A DNA stretch of 64,000 nt from Rhizophlyctis rosea (lineage: Eukaryota > Chytridiomycota > Chytridiomycetes > Rhizophlyctidales > Rhizophlyctidaceae), in contig JADGJC010000124.1 of assembly GCA_027596075.1 (NCBI GenBank), forward strand, positions 47,150 through 111,149, read 5' to 3'. A program made the position numbers and the translations under genes. The notes beneath the pieces were generated by a model. The model searched no databases. It was not told where the DNA came from and was given only the letters and a program-made list of their open reading frames with translations. Shown here piece by piece: positions 12,203 to 22,677 of the stretch (position 1 is its first letter; every line of letters begins with the position of its first letter).

Positions 12203-13972
12203 CTATCTCCCGAACCGCAACCCAGTCCGAAACCGCTCCTTCCACCCTTTCTTCCTCTCTGCCACAGCCACCGATGGCTGCGCAAGAGCCACTTCCATCC
12301 TCCGACTCAACTCCTCTTCATTCTCACCCCACCACCGAACAATCTCCGGAGTGCACCGATGCCGCCAACTCCGGACCTGCGTAAACCCCATTTCCAACCC
12401 ACTCTCCTTCCACCACTCCAAAACCGCGACATTGGCCGCTCCCTGAATTGCATGATCCGAATACCGTAGACTCAACCCGCTTTTCTTCCACCATTCCAAT
12501 ACAGCGATATGTCCAGCCGCACTAGCGCTGTCGATGGCGTCCCGTGTGTAGGTGCAGTGTTTGCCTTTGTGCTGTTTCCACCATTCTAGGACTGCGACGT
12601 GGCCGTTCTGACTTGCGGCGTCCATGGCGTTGCCGGCTGGGTCGTCGTGGAGTATTAAACCGTTGCGTGCCCACCACTCTAGAATCGAGATATGTCCATT
12701 TTTGCTGGCTTGGTATAGGGGTTCCGAGCCGTATTCTAACGTGTAACCGCTTTGTTTCCACCACTCCAGGACGTGGACATGGCCCCTTTCGCATGCCCAT
12801 TCCAGGGATAATGATGAAGCTCCAGGAGTGGTCCAGTCCATAATTAAAGCGCTCTGTGCCCACCAGTCTAGGATACCCACATCCCCGTTCCGGCTGGCGT
12901 AAGCTACCGCCATATGGGTGAATTTGACGGCGTACCCGGAGCGTTTCCACCAATCTAGTATCTGGATATGCCCATATTCGCTTGCTAGATCCATGGAAGC
13001 GTCACTATACAAGCGTTCGAAATCTTTTCTCTTCTGATCCTTGTCGTTAGGTTTAGCCGATATGTAGGGACTGGTCCTAAAGAAGTGTTCCCACCATTCC
13101 AGAACCGCCATGTGCCCATTCCGACTCGCTCCGTCCAAAGGTGTTTTCCCGTAACAAATCTCGCACAGGTCGTAGCCGTTTGTGCTGTACCACTCCAACA
13201 CCGCAACATGCCCTTTGGTAGATGCTGCAACTATGGCGGATCTGACGGACCCAAATGGGAGTCCGCTGTGCTTCCACCACTCCAAAACCTCCACATGACC
13301 CTGCGCGCTGGCGTTCTCCCATGCCTTATACCCCTCGGAGGCCATCCAACCCCGAGATAGGAAATGCTCCAACTCCATTCCACTGGTCTTCCACCATTCT
13401 AGAATATGAACATGCCCATGCTCACTAGCGAGAGCCAAGACCTCCACTTCCGCAAGCTCTGGTGCCATGAAAAGTCGGCGCTGCTTCCACCAAGTCAGTA
13501 CATCCTCCCGTCCAGCTGCTATGGGACCCTGCACCGCTTCTTTGGTGAACAATAAGGTCAGACCACTATTGCTCCACCAATCAAGAACTGACAAGTGCCC
13601 ACGGCAGCTTGCGCTATCCATGGCTTTTGCAGTGTACTTCAACTCCCTTCCACGACCGCCTTTGCGCGCCCACCTTAGCCACCAGTCCAGTAAGTCAATT
13701 TGAGCCTTTTCTGAAGCGCTGTCGAGGGTGGCCCGGTCCATTGTGGCAAGGAGGGGTATGGCATAATCGCGGAGCTCTGAGTAACCGTGGCGGACGGATA
13801 GGAGGACACCAATTCGGAAGGCGATGATTGGGTCATCAGGAGGATGGGAAAGAAGGATTTGGTTGATAATTTCGATTGGAAGGATGGGTAGCATGGGTGT
13901 TTCTGAGACGAGAGAGAGGGTACTACCAGTCAGCATTACGGTGTCGGCATCAACAATGTCAGTCCAGGACAT
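12203..13972 (-). CDS. F-box-like protein with tryptophan-rich ankyrin-like repeats
   Basis: One uninterrupted frame of 589 residues, unusual in this intron-rich window. The first ~60 residues contain an F-box-like stretch (LPILPIEIINQILLSH). The rest is about 14 copies of a ~33-residue unit of the form 'ASxNGHVxVLEWWKxSGL', an ankyrin-like helix-turn-helix repeat with a near-invariant LEWW or LDWW core. The tail (last 50 residues) is basic and non-repetitive. By analogy with F-box/ankyrin proteins it may be a substrate adaptor of an SCF ubiquitin ligase, but this is inference. The repeat type is one I associate with chytrid genomes, where it forms large families. Confidence 0.85.
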   Translation of the reverse strand: MSWTDIVDADTVMLTGSTLSLVSETPMLPILPIEIINQILLSHPPDDPIIAFRIGVLLSVRHGYSELRDYAIPLLATMDRATLDSASEKAQIDLLDWWLRWARKGGRGRELKYTAKAMDSASCRGHLSVLDWWSNSGLTLLFTKEAVQGPIAAGREDVLTWWKQRRLFMAPELAEVEVLALASEHGHVHILEWWKTSGMELEHFLSRGWMASEGYKAWENASAQGHVEVLEWWKHSGLPFGSVRSAIVAASTKGHVAVLEWYSTNGYDLCEICYGKTPLDGASRNGHMAVLEWWEHFFRTSPYISAKPNDKDQKRKDFERLYSDASMDLASEYGHIQILDWWKRSGYAVKFTHMAVAYASRNGDVGILDWWAQSALIMDWTTPGASSLSLEWACERGHVHVLEWWKQSGYTLEYGSEPLYQASKNGHISILEWWARNGLILHDDPAGNAMDAASQNGHVAVLEWWKQHKGKHCTYTRDAIDSASAAGHIAVLEWWKKSGLSLRYSDHAIQGAANVAVLEWWKESGLEMGFTQVRSWRHRCTPEIVRWWGENEEELSRRMEVALAQPSVAVAERKKGWKERFRTGLRFGR

Positions 13973-15073
13973 ACAAACCGTTGATCAGAGCTGGCTCCTT
14001 TTCGGTAACATCCTCTTGGGGCGCTGACATTCTGAATGGAGCGGTTCGAGCTTGTTGATAGTGAAAAGACCACCCTTATTCCCTCCAAGCTGATTTGACT
14101 ATCTGGAACCAATGCGTTGCGAACCGCTTGTTTTGCGACGCAAGGGGTTTGACTGCTTTGCCTGCTTTCGGGGTTGTGCAACCCACGCGACGACCCGATG
14201 TACGCCAGGGTCCTCAGATATGCCCACCTCCAAACTCTCCAACGATGAAGTCCCAACCGAACGCCATGAACTACGTAACCCACTGTCATGCTCTGTTCAC
14301 CATTCAGGTGGGTCAAGAAGAACAATCTTGATCCTCAGTCTGGAGAGAATATCTTGGCTTTCGAGAAGTCATGTCCATCCCGCTTCGAGATTTTCAGCAG
14401 CTTCGCAACGCATATGCTAGCCGAAATGCAAAAGTTGACGCAAAAGTTGAAGCAGCTTGGGAAAGCCAGTACTACTTATAAATCTGTTGAATCGAGGGTG
14501 CATGTGTCCTAACGTTCGTATGGCGGTTTGATCAATTCAAGGGGTAACTCAAGGGGCTTGTACGAAACAGAGCCAGGCCTCCAATTTGAGCAATATCTCA
14601 AGAAAAAAGGCGATGCTCGGTACAGTTTGGATCAATTTCGGCCTCGGGAATGGTTGATCAATATGACCATCAAACACCAGGAGGGCGATTAATTGACACA
14701 AACTGTACCGCAAGTTGCCGGTACAAATAATAATAACAAAATGGGAGATAAGACCAGCATTCGCTGACACTCAAAGAACCCCAAAAATTGATCTAAGCCA
14801 ATAGGCTTCGTGTGAATAATGGCAGTTGGATGGGGGGATGGTGGATATTTATAGGATTTCGGGGAGGGGAAGTTGCTCAGCAAGCAGCTCAGGACCACAG
14901 ACAGAGAGCAGAGACCCTGGTTCACTGACTTCAATTTACGAAAGCAAGTGTGGCTTTGTGGCTGACAGCGCCACACCCAGATTCATCTCAAAATTCGGCC
15001 AAAACTCGGCCTTTGGGTTTGCTTCGAGTTCTTGAAATTCTTCTCACAATACATATTCCCATACCCAGCAACA
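13973..15073. other. intergenic region with one possible small gene
   Basis: About 1.1 kb between divergent genes. One short frame (14221-14481) looks protein-like and is listed separately. The remainder shows only short overlapping frames. Confidence 0.5.
14221..14481 (+). CDS. possible small protein (uncertain)
   Basis: From 14339 to 14481 one frame reads as a compact helical protein (WREYLGFREVMSIPLRDF and onward, ending WESQYYL). It joins to an upstream ATG at 14221 (MPTSKLSNDEVPTERHEL) if 14308-14338 (GTGGGT...CTCAG) is removed, giving about 76 residues. The implied 31-base intron is much shorter than any other in the window, so the 5' end may be wrong or the true first exon may lie elsewhere. 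No family recognised. Confidence 0.28.
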
Positions 15074-16004
15074 ATGGCCCCACCCCGCCGTGCAAAGAGC
15101 GCCTCAAAGCGCACATTCTCAACAGGTGTCACGAAGCGAGGACCAGGAACCAAAGGAAAGGCGGCCGGAAAGGCAAATTCGTCGCGTGCAAGTTCTGCAT
15201 CCACACCTCCTTCCCGCAAATCCAATGCACGAAGAGCGAAGGCCGAAGAAGATGCTGAAGTTCCAGACGCGACGCCAGAAGCTGTCGAGGCAGATACGGT
15301 GGCAGACGACGATTCTGCAAAGGGATCCGAAGCGGAAGCAACATCAGCACCAGCACCAGCACGAACACAACCGGCAAAGGGGAAGAAAGGAAAGGTGTTT
15401 GCTAGTCAGGCAAGTGAAGGGCCGCAAAGTCATTCTGCCGCGCACAGCTCTGGTGTGCCTTCCACCGCGTGCGCTGCTAACCCTCAAATGCCTTCACTTG
15501 AATAGTCGTCGATGCTTTCGTTAATCGATTCGTTGAATGACAAAGAGGACGAAAGGATTGGGAAAGCGTTGGCAAAGCAGGTGGGACTTCGGTTGCACTT
15601 CAATACATGCTTTTCGATCTTCCCATGCTCCATCAAATGCTCATGTACCCATTTGTTCTCTCATAGAAAAAGCGGAAAGAGCAGCAGAAAGCTACTGATC
15701 AAAAGCGGAGGGAGAGGAAGACAGAAAAGAAAAATGTCATCGTACGTCACTTACAATGGGATATACATCTAGTGGGAGAAGTGAGTTTGCTGATGGTCAC
15801 GACACAGGAAGAAGTAAAGAAACAACTGCGAGAGAAGTCAAAACGAAAGCGAAAGCCATCAGATGCGGAAGGGGAACCATCGGAGGTGGGAGACGAGGTA
15901 AGAGATTAGGACCGCTCCAGAACGCATCCGCACTCAGAACCATACTCAACGATCAGTCACAGACATCCGCCAAACCAAAAAAGAAAGTCCATTTCGCGGT
16001 ATAA
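15074..16004 (+). CDS. basic nuclear/nucleolar-like protein, unknown
   Basis: Five exons (15074-15409, 15506-15580, 15667-15741, 15808-15897, 15957-16004) give about 207 residues. The N-terminal half is Ala/Ser/Pro/Lys-rich and disordered. The C-terminal half is a charged helix rich in Lys/Arg/Glu (KKRKEQQKATDQKRRERK, EEVKKQLREKSKRKRK) ending KPKKKVHFAV. Such composition is common in ribosome-assembly factors, but no family was recognised. The first intron appears to use a GC donor (CAG|GCAAGT); a GT donor 15 bases upstream is the alternative. An in-frame ATG at 15032 could extend the N-terminus. The end lies 67 bases from the convergent ankyrin gene. Confidence 0.6.
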
Positions 16005-16071
16005 CTTGGTATATTCTTCGTCCGATCCGGCCCACCGCTTACAACAACCTCATCCACCCCGTACTTTCCGA

Positions 16072-17194
16072 TCAAAACAACGTTCTCAAATCCAATTTCG
16101 GCGTTGCCTGCGCATACGCCGAAGCTCCCATCCCTCCCTTTTCGCGCAGACTGTTCACTTTGATCGGCCGTCGCTCTGCTATTGCCAGCGCACATTCTGT
16201 CATTTGGAATGATGTTGATGTTAGGAGGGCTGAGAGTGTTCGGACATTTTCAGGGTTGATGAAAAGACCTTACCTTGTAGATGATCCCGCATGTCCACTG
16301 AAAATGCATAATCGAATGGTGTCCAACCTTGTGCATTTGCTACGTTGATTGCTGCCCCGCGTTCCATGAGGAGAGTGACTGTGTCGAAGTGGCCGTATGC
16401 TGCTGCGCTGTTTGATCGCAATGTTCAGTTTTTTCTCAAAAGGTTGACGACTAGGATATTTGAACTTACTGATGTAATGGTGTTGATCCTTCTCGATCTG
16501 TAGAGTTTACTTGAGCTCCGCGATCTAGCAGGACCTGCGAACCGCATGACGAGGTCATTTTATCTGGCATCGTGCATGGACGGAGATTTGAAAGTCCTAC
16601 CGTCACCACCCCATTCAATCCCTTCATTACCGCGATGATAAGCGCGGTTTTGCCCTCATTATTAACCATGGGTATGGCTTGCGGGTATCTATCGACGTAC
16701 ATGTAGAATGCCTTCAAGTGCGTCAATTGACTCTGCCGCGAATGATGGTCAATCACCACTCCATACCACTTCATTCTTCCATTCCGCAGCTATCATCAAT
16801 GCCGTGTTATTCTCAAAGTCCTGGAATCCTTCACACATATCAGTGTTCCACCCTGATTTTTAGAGCAACACGAACGGCCTCTGCACCGTGAGGCTATTCA
16901 CCTTTGATATAGACTTTGCCTCGTGTCCTTCGTCCAGCATGTATTCTACTAGGTTGTTCTGCGTGAAGCGGATTGCGTAGAATAGTAGGGGCCTGGCGTA
17001 TGCCGCGTCAGAATATCTTACTGAGAAGCTGCGTACAAATCGAGAGGCGTTTCTCACCATCCGTTGACTGGGTCTGGACACTGGAGTGGCATGCGCTTTT
17101 TGGAGAGGAGTTTCCGCATTGCGGAGAGGTTTCCTTCCGCGACATAGGATTGGATTTGGTACTGGAAGGAGGAGGCTGCTTGTGTTAGGTTCAT
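16072..17194 (-). CDS. ankyrin-repeat protein
   Basis: Seven exons on the minus strand (17194-17058, 17028-16902, 16820-16767, 16732-16601, 16534-16470, 16407-16274, 16196-16072) give about 257 residues. Ankyrin repeats are clear once exons are joined: NNEGKTALIIAVMKG, LLDRGAQVNSTDREGSTPLH followed by AAAYGHFDTVTLLMERGAAI, and NVANAQGWTPFDYA. Earlier, more divergent repeats precede them. All splice phases agree. No enzyme domain is present, so the role is likely a protein-interaction adaptor. Confidence 0.8.
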
Positions 17195-17593
17195 TGTGGG
17201 AGACTTCTAGTTAGGTAGCTGGTCAGGTGAAGATGGGTTGAGGAAGATGGGTATTCGTTGAGGGATTGATGAGAGGAGACAGTTTGGCCACCAGAAACGC
17301 GGCCAACTGCCGTGCGGCGCCCCGCTCGTAACAAGCCACAACCACTGAACAGTGCCGCCAGGGTCCTTTCGTCTTTACTCACCACATAAATGATACTGCC
17401 ATGCACGGCACCGTGTTGACACTTCCCATCCAGCATGGAAAGACAGATTCAAGATATGGCCAAATATATTTGCAACGCAAAGGAAGCTGGACACATTGTT
17501 CTACATTAACGAAAGGGGAATTCTATGTTTTCGAGAAACCCAATACACAACAGGGATATTCTATCTATTTACAAAAGTGAAGTAAAAGCAAAA
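17195..17593. other. intergenic region
   Basis: 5' flank of the ankyrin gene and 3' flank of the secreted protein gene. Nothing recognised. Confidence 0.6.
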
Positions 17594-18559
17594 TCACAAC
17601 ATCAACGCGCTAACTGCGAATCCAATTACACCAAGGCCACCCAGCACAGCCGCCTTTGTCGTCGCAGCCCCTGACTTGGGTGTCGACGTCCCAACACACT
17701 TCCCACAACTCTGCAAGCAGTACCCCGCCATCCATGACTCCGTACACTTGCCCCACAAAGCTTGCTGCGCGCAGCTGTAATCTGGACTCGGTGGCTTGTC
17801 ATCACACGTTTGCGAAACACCAGTGGTAGAGTTCGCAGCCGTATGAGATGGAGACGGCGACGCAGCTGACGATGAAGACGTTGCCGATGGGTTGTTTGTG
17901 AGACGGATGGAGGAGAGAAGGAGGGTGTTATTAGTGGCGATGTTAGATTGGATGTTGATGCGGGTGTAGTTGTACACGGTTGAGGTAAGGTTCTTTGCAA
18001 TGTCGACTGTACACGGGATGTAATTGTACCAATCCGGTGTCGTTGACGCCGCAAGAGGGTTGCAAACAGACGCGAGGGAGATTTTCTCCCAGGTGGCGAA
18101 AGCGTGGGTGGTATCTTCGTTTGTTAGCAGAACGTTGAATGCCGGAGGAGTGGTGGCGTTAGCGGGTACGGCAACGTAAAAGGAAACGTATGCGTAGTCG
18201 TTGTATGTGTATCCCTTGCTGTAATGTAAGCTGATCGCTCCGTACCAGCCTGTGGTGGCCTTCATGCCGTAGTAAGTTGATGCAGGCAGAGCTGGAGCAC
18301 CGGTGTAGCCGAGGTCGAGGGTGCAGTTCCATCCGGGAGACCAGTCGTCCCATTGGGGGTTGAGGGCGTTTTGGAAGATGATTAGGTCGGGACTGGGCGC
18401 TGCGGATGCGGCGACTGAAGTTGTCGGTGTAGCACGGACAGTAACTGTTTTCACTACCACCGTTGGCGTTGCCGCCGACAGAGAATCAGCGACAACGCTT
18501 TTAGTTTGAGCATGCACTGTGGAGAGCCCAGTCAAAGCCGTTAGAAGTGTGCATTTCAT
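17594..18559 (-). CDS. secreted, probably GPI-anchored protein with Cys-rich C-terminal module
   Basis: Single exon, 321 residues. It starts with a signal peptide (MKCTLLTALTGLSTVHAQ). It then has a beta-rich domain with many Asn-X-Thr sites (QNALNPQWDDWSPGW, SLHYSKGYTYNDYAYVSFYV), resembling the carbohydrate-binding-like fold found beside glycoside hydrolases. A Ser/Ala/Pro linker leads to a ~35-residue Cys module (PDYSCAQQALWGKCTESW, GYCLQSCGKC), similar to the 'YxCAQQxxWGKC' modules attached to algal and microbial polysaccharide-active proteins. The end is hydrophobic after a small-residue stretch (AAVLGGLGVIGFAVSALML), typical of a GPI signal. Likely a cell-wall or surface protein; ligand unknown. 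Confidence 0.72.
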   Translation of the reverse strand: MKCTLLTALTGLSTVHAQTKSVVADSLSAATPTVVVKTVTVRATPTTSVAASAAPSPDLIIFQNALNPQWDDWSPGWNCTLDLGYTGAPALPASTYYGMKATTGWYGAISLHYSKGYTYNDYAYVSFYVAVPANATTPPAFNVLLTNEDTTHAFATWEKISLASVCNPLAASTTPDWYNYIPCTVDIAKNLTSTVYNYTRINIQSNIATNNTLLLSSIRLTNNPSATSSSSAASPSPSHTAANSTTGVSQTCDDKPPSPDYSCAQQALWGKCTESWMAGYCLQSCGKCVGTSTPKSGAATTKAAVLGGLGVIGFAVSALML

Positions 18560-19543
18560 GTTGGAGACTGAGGTTCTAGATGATGGGTATGTATTATATC
18601 AACGAGAAAAAATGTTGACGGAGATGACGGAGGTGGAGGGGAGGTGGTCCAACTATATATGTTGTCCCTCAGGCGGGATCTCAAAAAGTGCAAACCTGGA
18701 ATCCACGCACATCAACGCCCACCTTCCGGCAAATTACCTAATTTACACCCTCTCTCCCTTCCGTCTCACCCTCACACATGATATCCTAACATCCAAATCT
18801 CCCACATCATTTACCTTCACTCTTAGCCATCAAGTCCGAAAGGGCCAAAACCCTAATTGACTCAACCCTCCCAAAACACTTCACTCCCCATAGTCACAGA
18901 AGACACTCCTAGCATCAACGCTTCCAAGAATATCCTTCCCGATTCATCCAATAGTCCATCGATTACGGAAGGTAGCCCCTTAAGCTTTCTGCCGCATCCG
19001 TCATGTTTGGTGATGTTTCGTTCTGTGGGAAAGACGTAGCGGTCAGCTGCGGTCTCTCCCAATGTCCAATTGTATGAGCTGTAATTTTTCCGAAACGACA
19101 ATATCGCATTCGTGAGTTGCGTATGTGGCACGGTGCCACCCATATGCCATCACTCCCTGTTGTTTTGAAAGGGTTGGATGTAAACAGACGGCTTACATAA
19201 TGCGTGCTAAGCCACGGGTTTTTGCTATTTTTGGGTGGGAATGGTTCAATTCTCAGGACTGCTTCATCAATTGATGTGACGTCCCAATAATGACATACTG
19301 GGTATTGAATCTTAGATCAAATTTTCGCAAGATGTGTTCCAATCGCAGGTATCACGATTGACCACCGCCGTAATCTATTCAAGCAAAACTACGTGCGCAA
19401 ATACTCGAGTCTTCTAACAACAACTGGCTAAATTCTACATACTTCTATGCTTCGGCCCACATCTGGAGAGTCTCCTGAACGCTTGATCAAAGTCACCCAC
19501 TCCAAAACCTCGCCTACTTCAATAGATGAAACAACTAAATATC
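18560..19543. other. intergenic region, about 1 kb
   Basis: Contains the promoter of the secreted-protein gene (TATA-like box listed separately). A minus-strand frame at 18862-19143 has no domain, splice partner or codon pattern convincing enough to call. Confidence 0.55.
18650..18660 (-). promoter_or_regulatory. TATA-like box of the secreted-protein gene
   Basis: The sequence ACATATATAGT on the minus strand lies about 90 bases upstream of the start codon at 18559, the same spacing as the AA9 TATA box. Consensus and position only. Confidence 0.4.
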
Positions 19544-21995
19544 TCACTTCTTCCCCTCACCAACCATCTTCTCCCTACTTCCCCGCCGCCTCTCCCCAGT
19601 CAACGTCTCGGTACTCTTCGTCAAGTTACCAAGACTTCCATATTTATCTCGTGATAGCGACGCCTGAGATCCATGATGCTGCAGTGTTGTGCTACCGGCT
19701 CCACCAGGAACAAGAATGGATAAGGACTCGCGGAATTCGATGGGCAGCCCACACGTCGGTGGGGCGGAAGGTGCGCAGCGTTTATGGTATACTGCTGAGC
19801 AATCTAAATGCACAAATAAAATTTGAGTGATCGCCGGTTCTGGTGACTGAGAAGGTGACAGAAGATTTGATACCGATACATACCATCACATACAACATGC
19901 TTCTTCATCACCCCCACACGTTTATGACACACTTCACACTTCCTCGCCGTCGGCGTCGCAACAATCGAAAACCTATGCGGGATAGAATGCCCGATTCTTC
20001 GTATTGGGGTCATACCCCCAACTGACGGATGCGGTGAAGCCGCTGCACCGCCCGACGCGGCGCCCAGGTTCTGCTGTGATGGGGAATGTTGTTGACGAGA
20101 TGGGGAGTATGATGGGGAGGAGAGGAATGAGAATCCGGAGGGAGATTGGGAGGTGGGCAAGTATGAGGATGAGGTATCTTGGGATGAGGAGAGGTAGTTG
20201 GTGCTTCCCGGGGTTGAGGGTTTGGTTTGTGGGGAGTGGCGGGATATAGAGTGAACGGAGAGTCTGCGGAGGAAGGAGGGTGAGCCTTGGTATGATGTAC
20301 CTTGTCCGGGGGCACGGAGGTCCGGTTGGGATAAGGATGATGAAGCGGCGACTGTAGAGCAATGTGGTAGAGTCATTTCACGAACCATGCAACAAAATAT
20401 GCTTCAATACTTACGTGAATGACTTGATGAAGTCCGTGAACCCAAGGATTCCGTTTCCGATGATAAGCTGTTGACAGACTCACTCCTCCCAATACCACTA
20501 TCCCCCAATGCGGCATGACTCGGTGTCAAACCAAGTCGTGGTCCTGTCCCTATACAACCTGTCAACAAAAAGATTTGCAGAACCAACAAGATCAGCGCGG
20601 CATAACATACCCCACTTAGCACCAACATGTCCCAACGTCCCAGCCTCCTTCACAATCTCCCCTTCCAAACTCCTCAACTTAGCCAAAACCTCCTTCAAAT
20701 TCGCCCTTTTCTCCACCTCATCCTCACAACACTCTCTAGCCAAATCCAAAAACACATCTGGACATCCCTCCCGTTTTGCCCATTTACCCGCTACTTCCAT
20801 GTCTATGCCGAAGCCGGGCACGAGACGTTTGATTGGTGTGGTCAGTTTTATTACTGCATCCGCTTTTACGGCTGGTCCTTCTTCTTTACGGCTGAGTTCC
20901 TCCTCCTCAGGTTCGGGTTCGGGTTCTTCCTCAGGCCAATCATCTTTATTTAGAACTATGGGCTCGTCGGGTGCTTGATCCCACATGGCACTGGTTCTTG
21001 TTGCTATTTCGCAGAGAATCACTCCAAAGGAGAATATGTCTGCTCGCTCGTCAAAGGGTAGGGAAAACATGATTTCGGGTGCCATGTATGCGTCGGTGCC
21101 GCAGAATGATAATTTTTTTATATCTGTTGGCGTGGTGACTTGCTCACTATCAGCGCAGATGAGAATGACGGAAGCAATGATGGGATTGCAAAAAAGACGG
21201 TTTGTTCTGTCTTACCGTGAAAATCCAAAATCGCATATTTTGATGCGCAAATTCTCAGTAAGCAGTAGGTTATCTGCTTTCAAGTCCCTGATCGCGTCGG
21301 ATGGTGGGGTTCTTTAGCGCCTTCGGTTTTATGGGCTGCGTGAATCCACACGCGTACCTTACCGATGGATGAACTTCTTTGCGTGCAGGTAAACTAGCGC
21401 TCGTGCGGTGTCGATAGCAAAACTAACGCGCAGTCGCCATGGAAGGCATTCTTCTGGTGTTCGCGGGTCGGAACCGCTTTTCGATGTCAGAGGTACGTAC
21501 GTTGAAGCTATGAATTGTTTTAGATTTCCGCCGGGGACAAACTCGGTAACAAGGTAGAGCTTTTGCTCATGAATTGTGCAACCCATGAACTGTTTTCCCA
21601 ATTTAGTGACGAGACAGAAAATGGTATTTGTGAAAGTAATCGCACCTGTACTACGTTTGGATGCCGACATTCCCTGCACGAGAAGTCATTAGACAATATT
21701 CCGTTACAATGTCTCCGGGCAAGTTAATGGACATACTTCAATATCTCCACCTCCCTTCCGATATACTTCTTTAGGTTAAAACCGGGTTGATCGCTGATAT
21801 CTAAAAACTCCTTAACCGCCACTTCCGTCCCCTGAACATTGCATCGTCGAGATTAGACAAAGGGTATGATGGGAGACGCTGCAGTGAACTTACCAAGTAG
21901 TCCGCCCGTCGCAATACTCCAAAAGAGCCCGACGTCAAGTCGCTGAAGTCGCTGAGATCATCCCATGGTATTGAGCTCATGGACGCGTCTGTCAT
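19544..21995 (-). CDS. TKL-family protein kinase with C-terminal C1 domain
   Basis: Nine exons on the minus strand (21995-21894, 21831-21737, 21673-21646, 21589-21363, 21287-21216, 21146-20611, 20558-20415, 20351-19884, 19803-19544) give 643 residues. Kinase landmarks after splicing: Gly loop LTSGSFGVLRRADYL (~20-34), VAVK with Lys41, ECRHPNVVQFMG, HRDLKADN with Asp152, DFG at 170-172, and GTDAYMAPE at ~191-199, so it should be active. The best fit is the tyrosine-kinase-like group near LIMK/TESK. A Ser-rich region (~350-520) follows. A complete C1 zinc finger then sits at 527-575 (H-x12-C-x2-C-x12-C-x2-C-x4-H-x2-C-x7-C), formed across the last intron. C1 domains bind diacylglycerol/phorbol ester or act as membrane or protein modules. 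Confidence 0.88.
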
Positions 21996-22677
21996 GTTCA
22001 CGTTGGGCACAGGAAAGATTTGGCAGGTGAGGTGGTGCCGATGGTATGCGCGTTTGACAGGCAGGAGAATCGTAAAGCGTTTACAGAAGGAATAACGAGC
22101 AACTGCCAAGTTTTTGGGCCGGTTGCCACTTTCGTCAAGATGTTTTGAAATTTGGCAGTGACATTCGATGCGGATTTCCAATCAACGCGAATGGAAGGGT
22201 CTTGATCATAACTCATCGGGAGGGGGGCATTACGTAAACAAATACGGTAAACAAATACGGCTCCTCGTTAGCTTGAGGCGGTATTGCTAAATCTAAGGCT
22301 ATCTGAGGTCTGACCTACATCATGAAGTTAACAACTCGACGTTACATGTTTAGTATTATATGCATGCTTCACTGTCTGAAGTATGGCAGAGACATTCTGA
22401 CGATTTGGGACTATCGGAAAGCAATTGCAACTATTGAGGAGGAGTCAAAGCAACACCTTCCGTGCTGCAAGGTTCTCCCAAGGAAACGGTGAACATATTG
22501 GACCCGTGGCGCAATTGACACCTCCGCAGCTCCGATAGATGAACACACGCGTTACACAAACAGTCTGGGCTCTTTGTGAAACCTCCCTGAACCTGGTTCC
22601 GTTCTATCGGCTCCTATCAACTCCCCTTTCCTGTCAATCTTCCAAACCCGACACCATCCGCATCCGCAAAAGCAGTG
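21996..22677. other. divergent intergenic region
   Basis: Shared 5' flank of the kinase and KDSR genes. An in-frame upstream ATG for the kinase exists at 22181 but its extension looks non-coding. Confidence 0.55.

Noticed and set aside
18862..19143. 93-codon minus-strand frame
   Set aside because: It has no recognisable domain or convincing start context, and antisense frames overlap it. Left uncalled.
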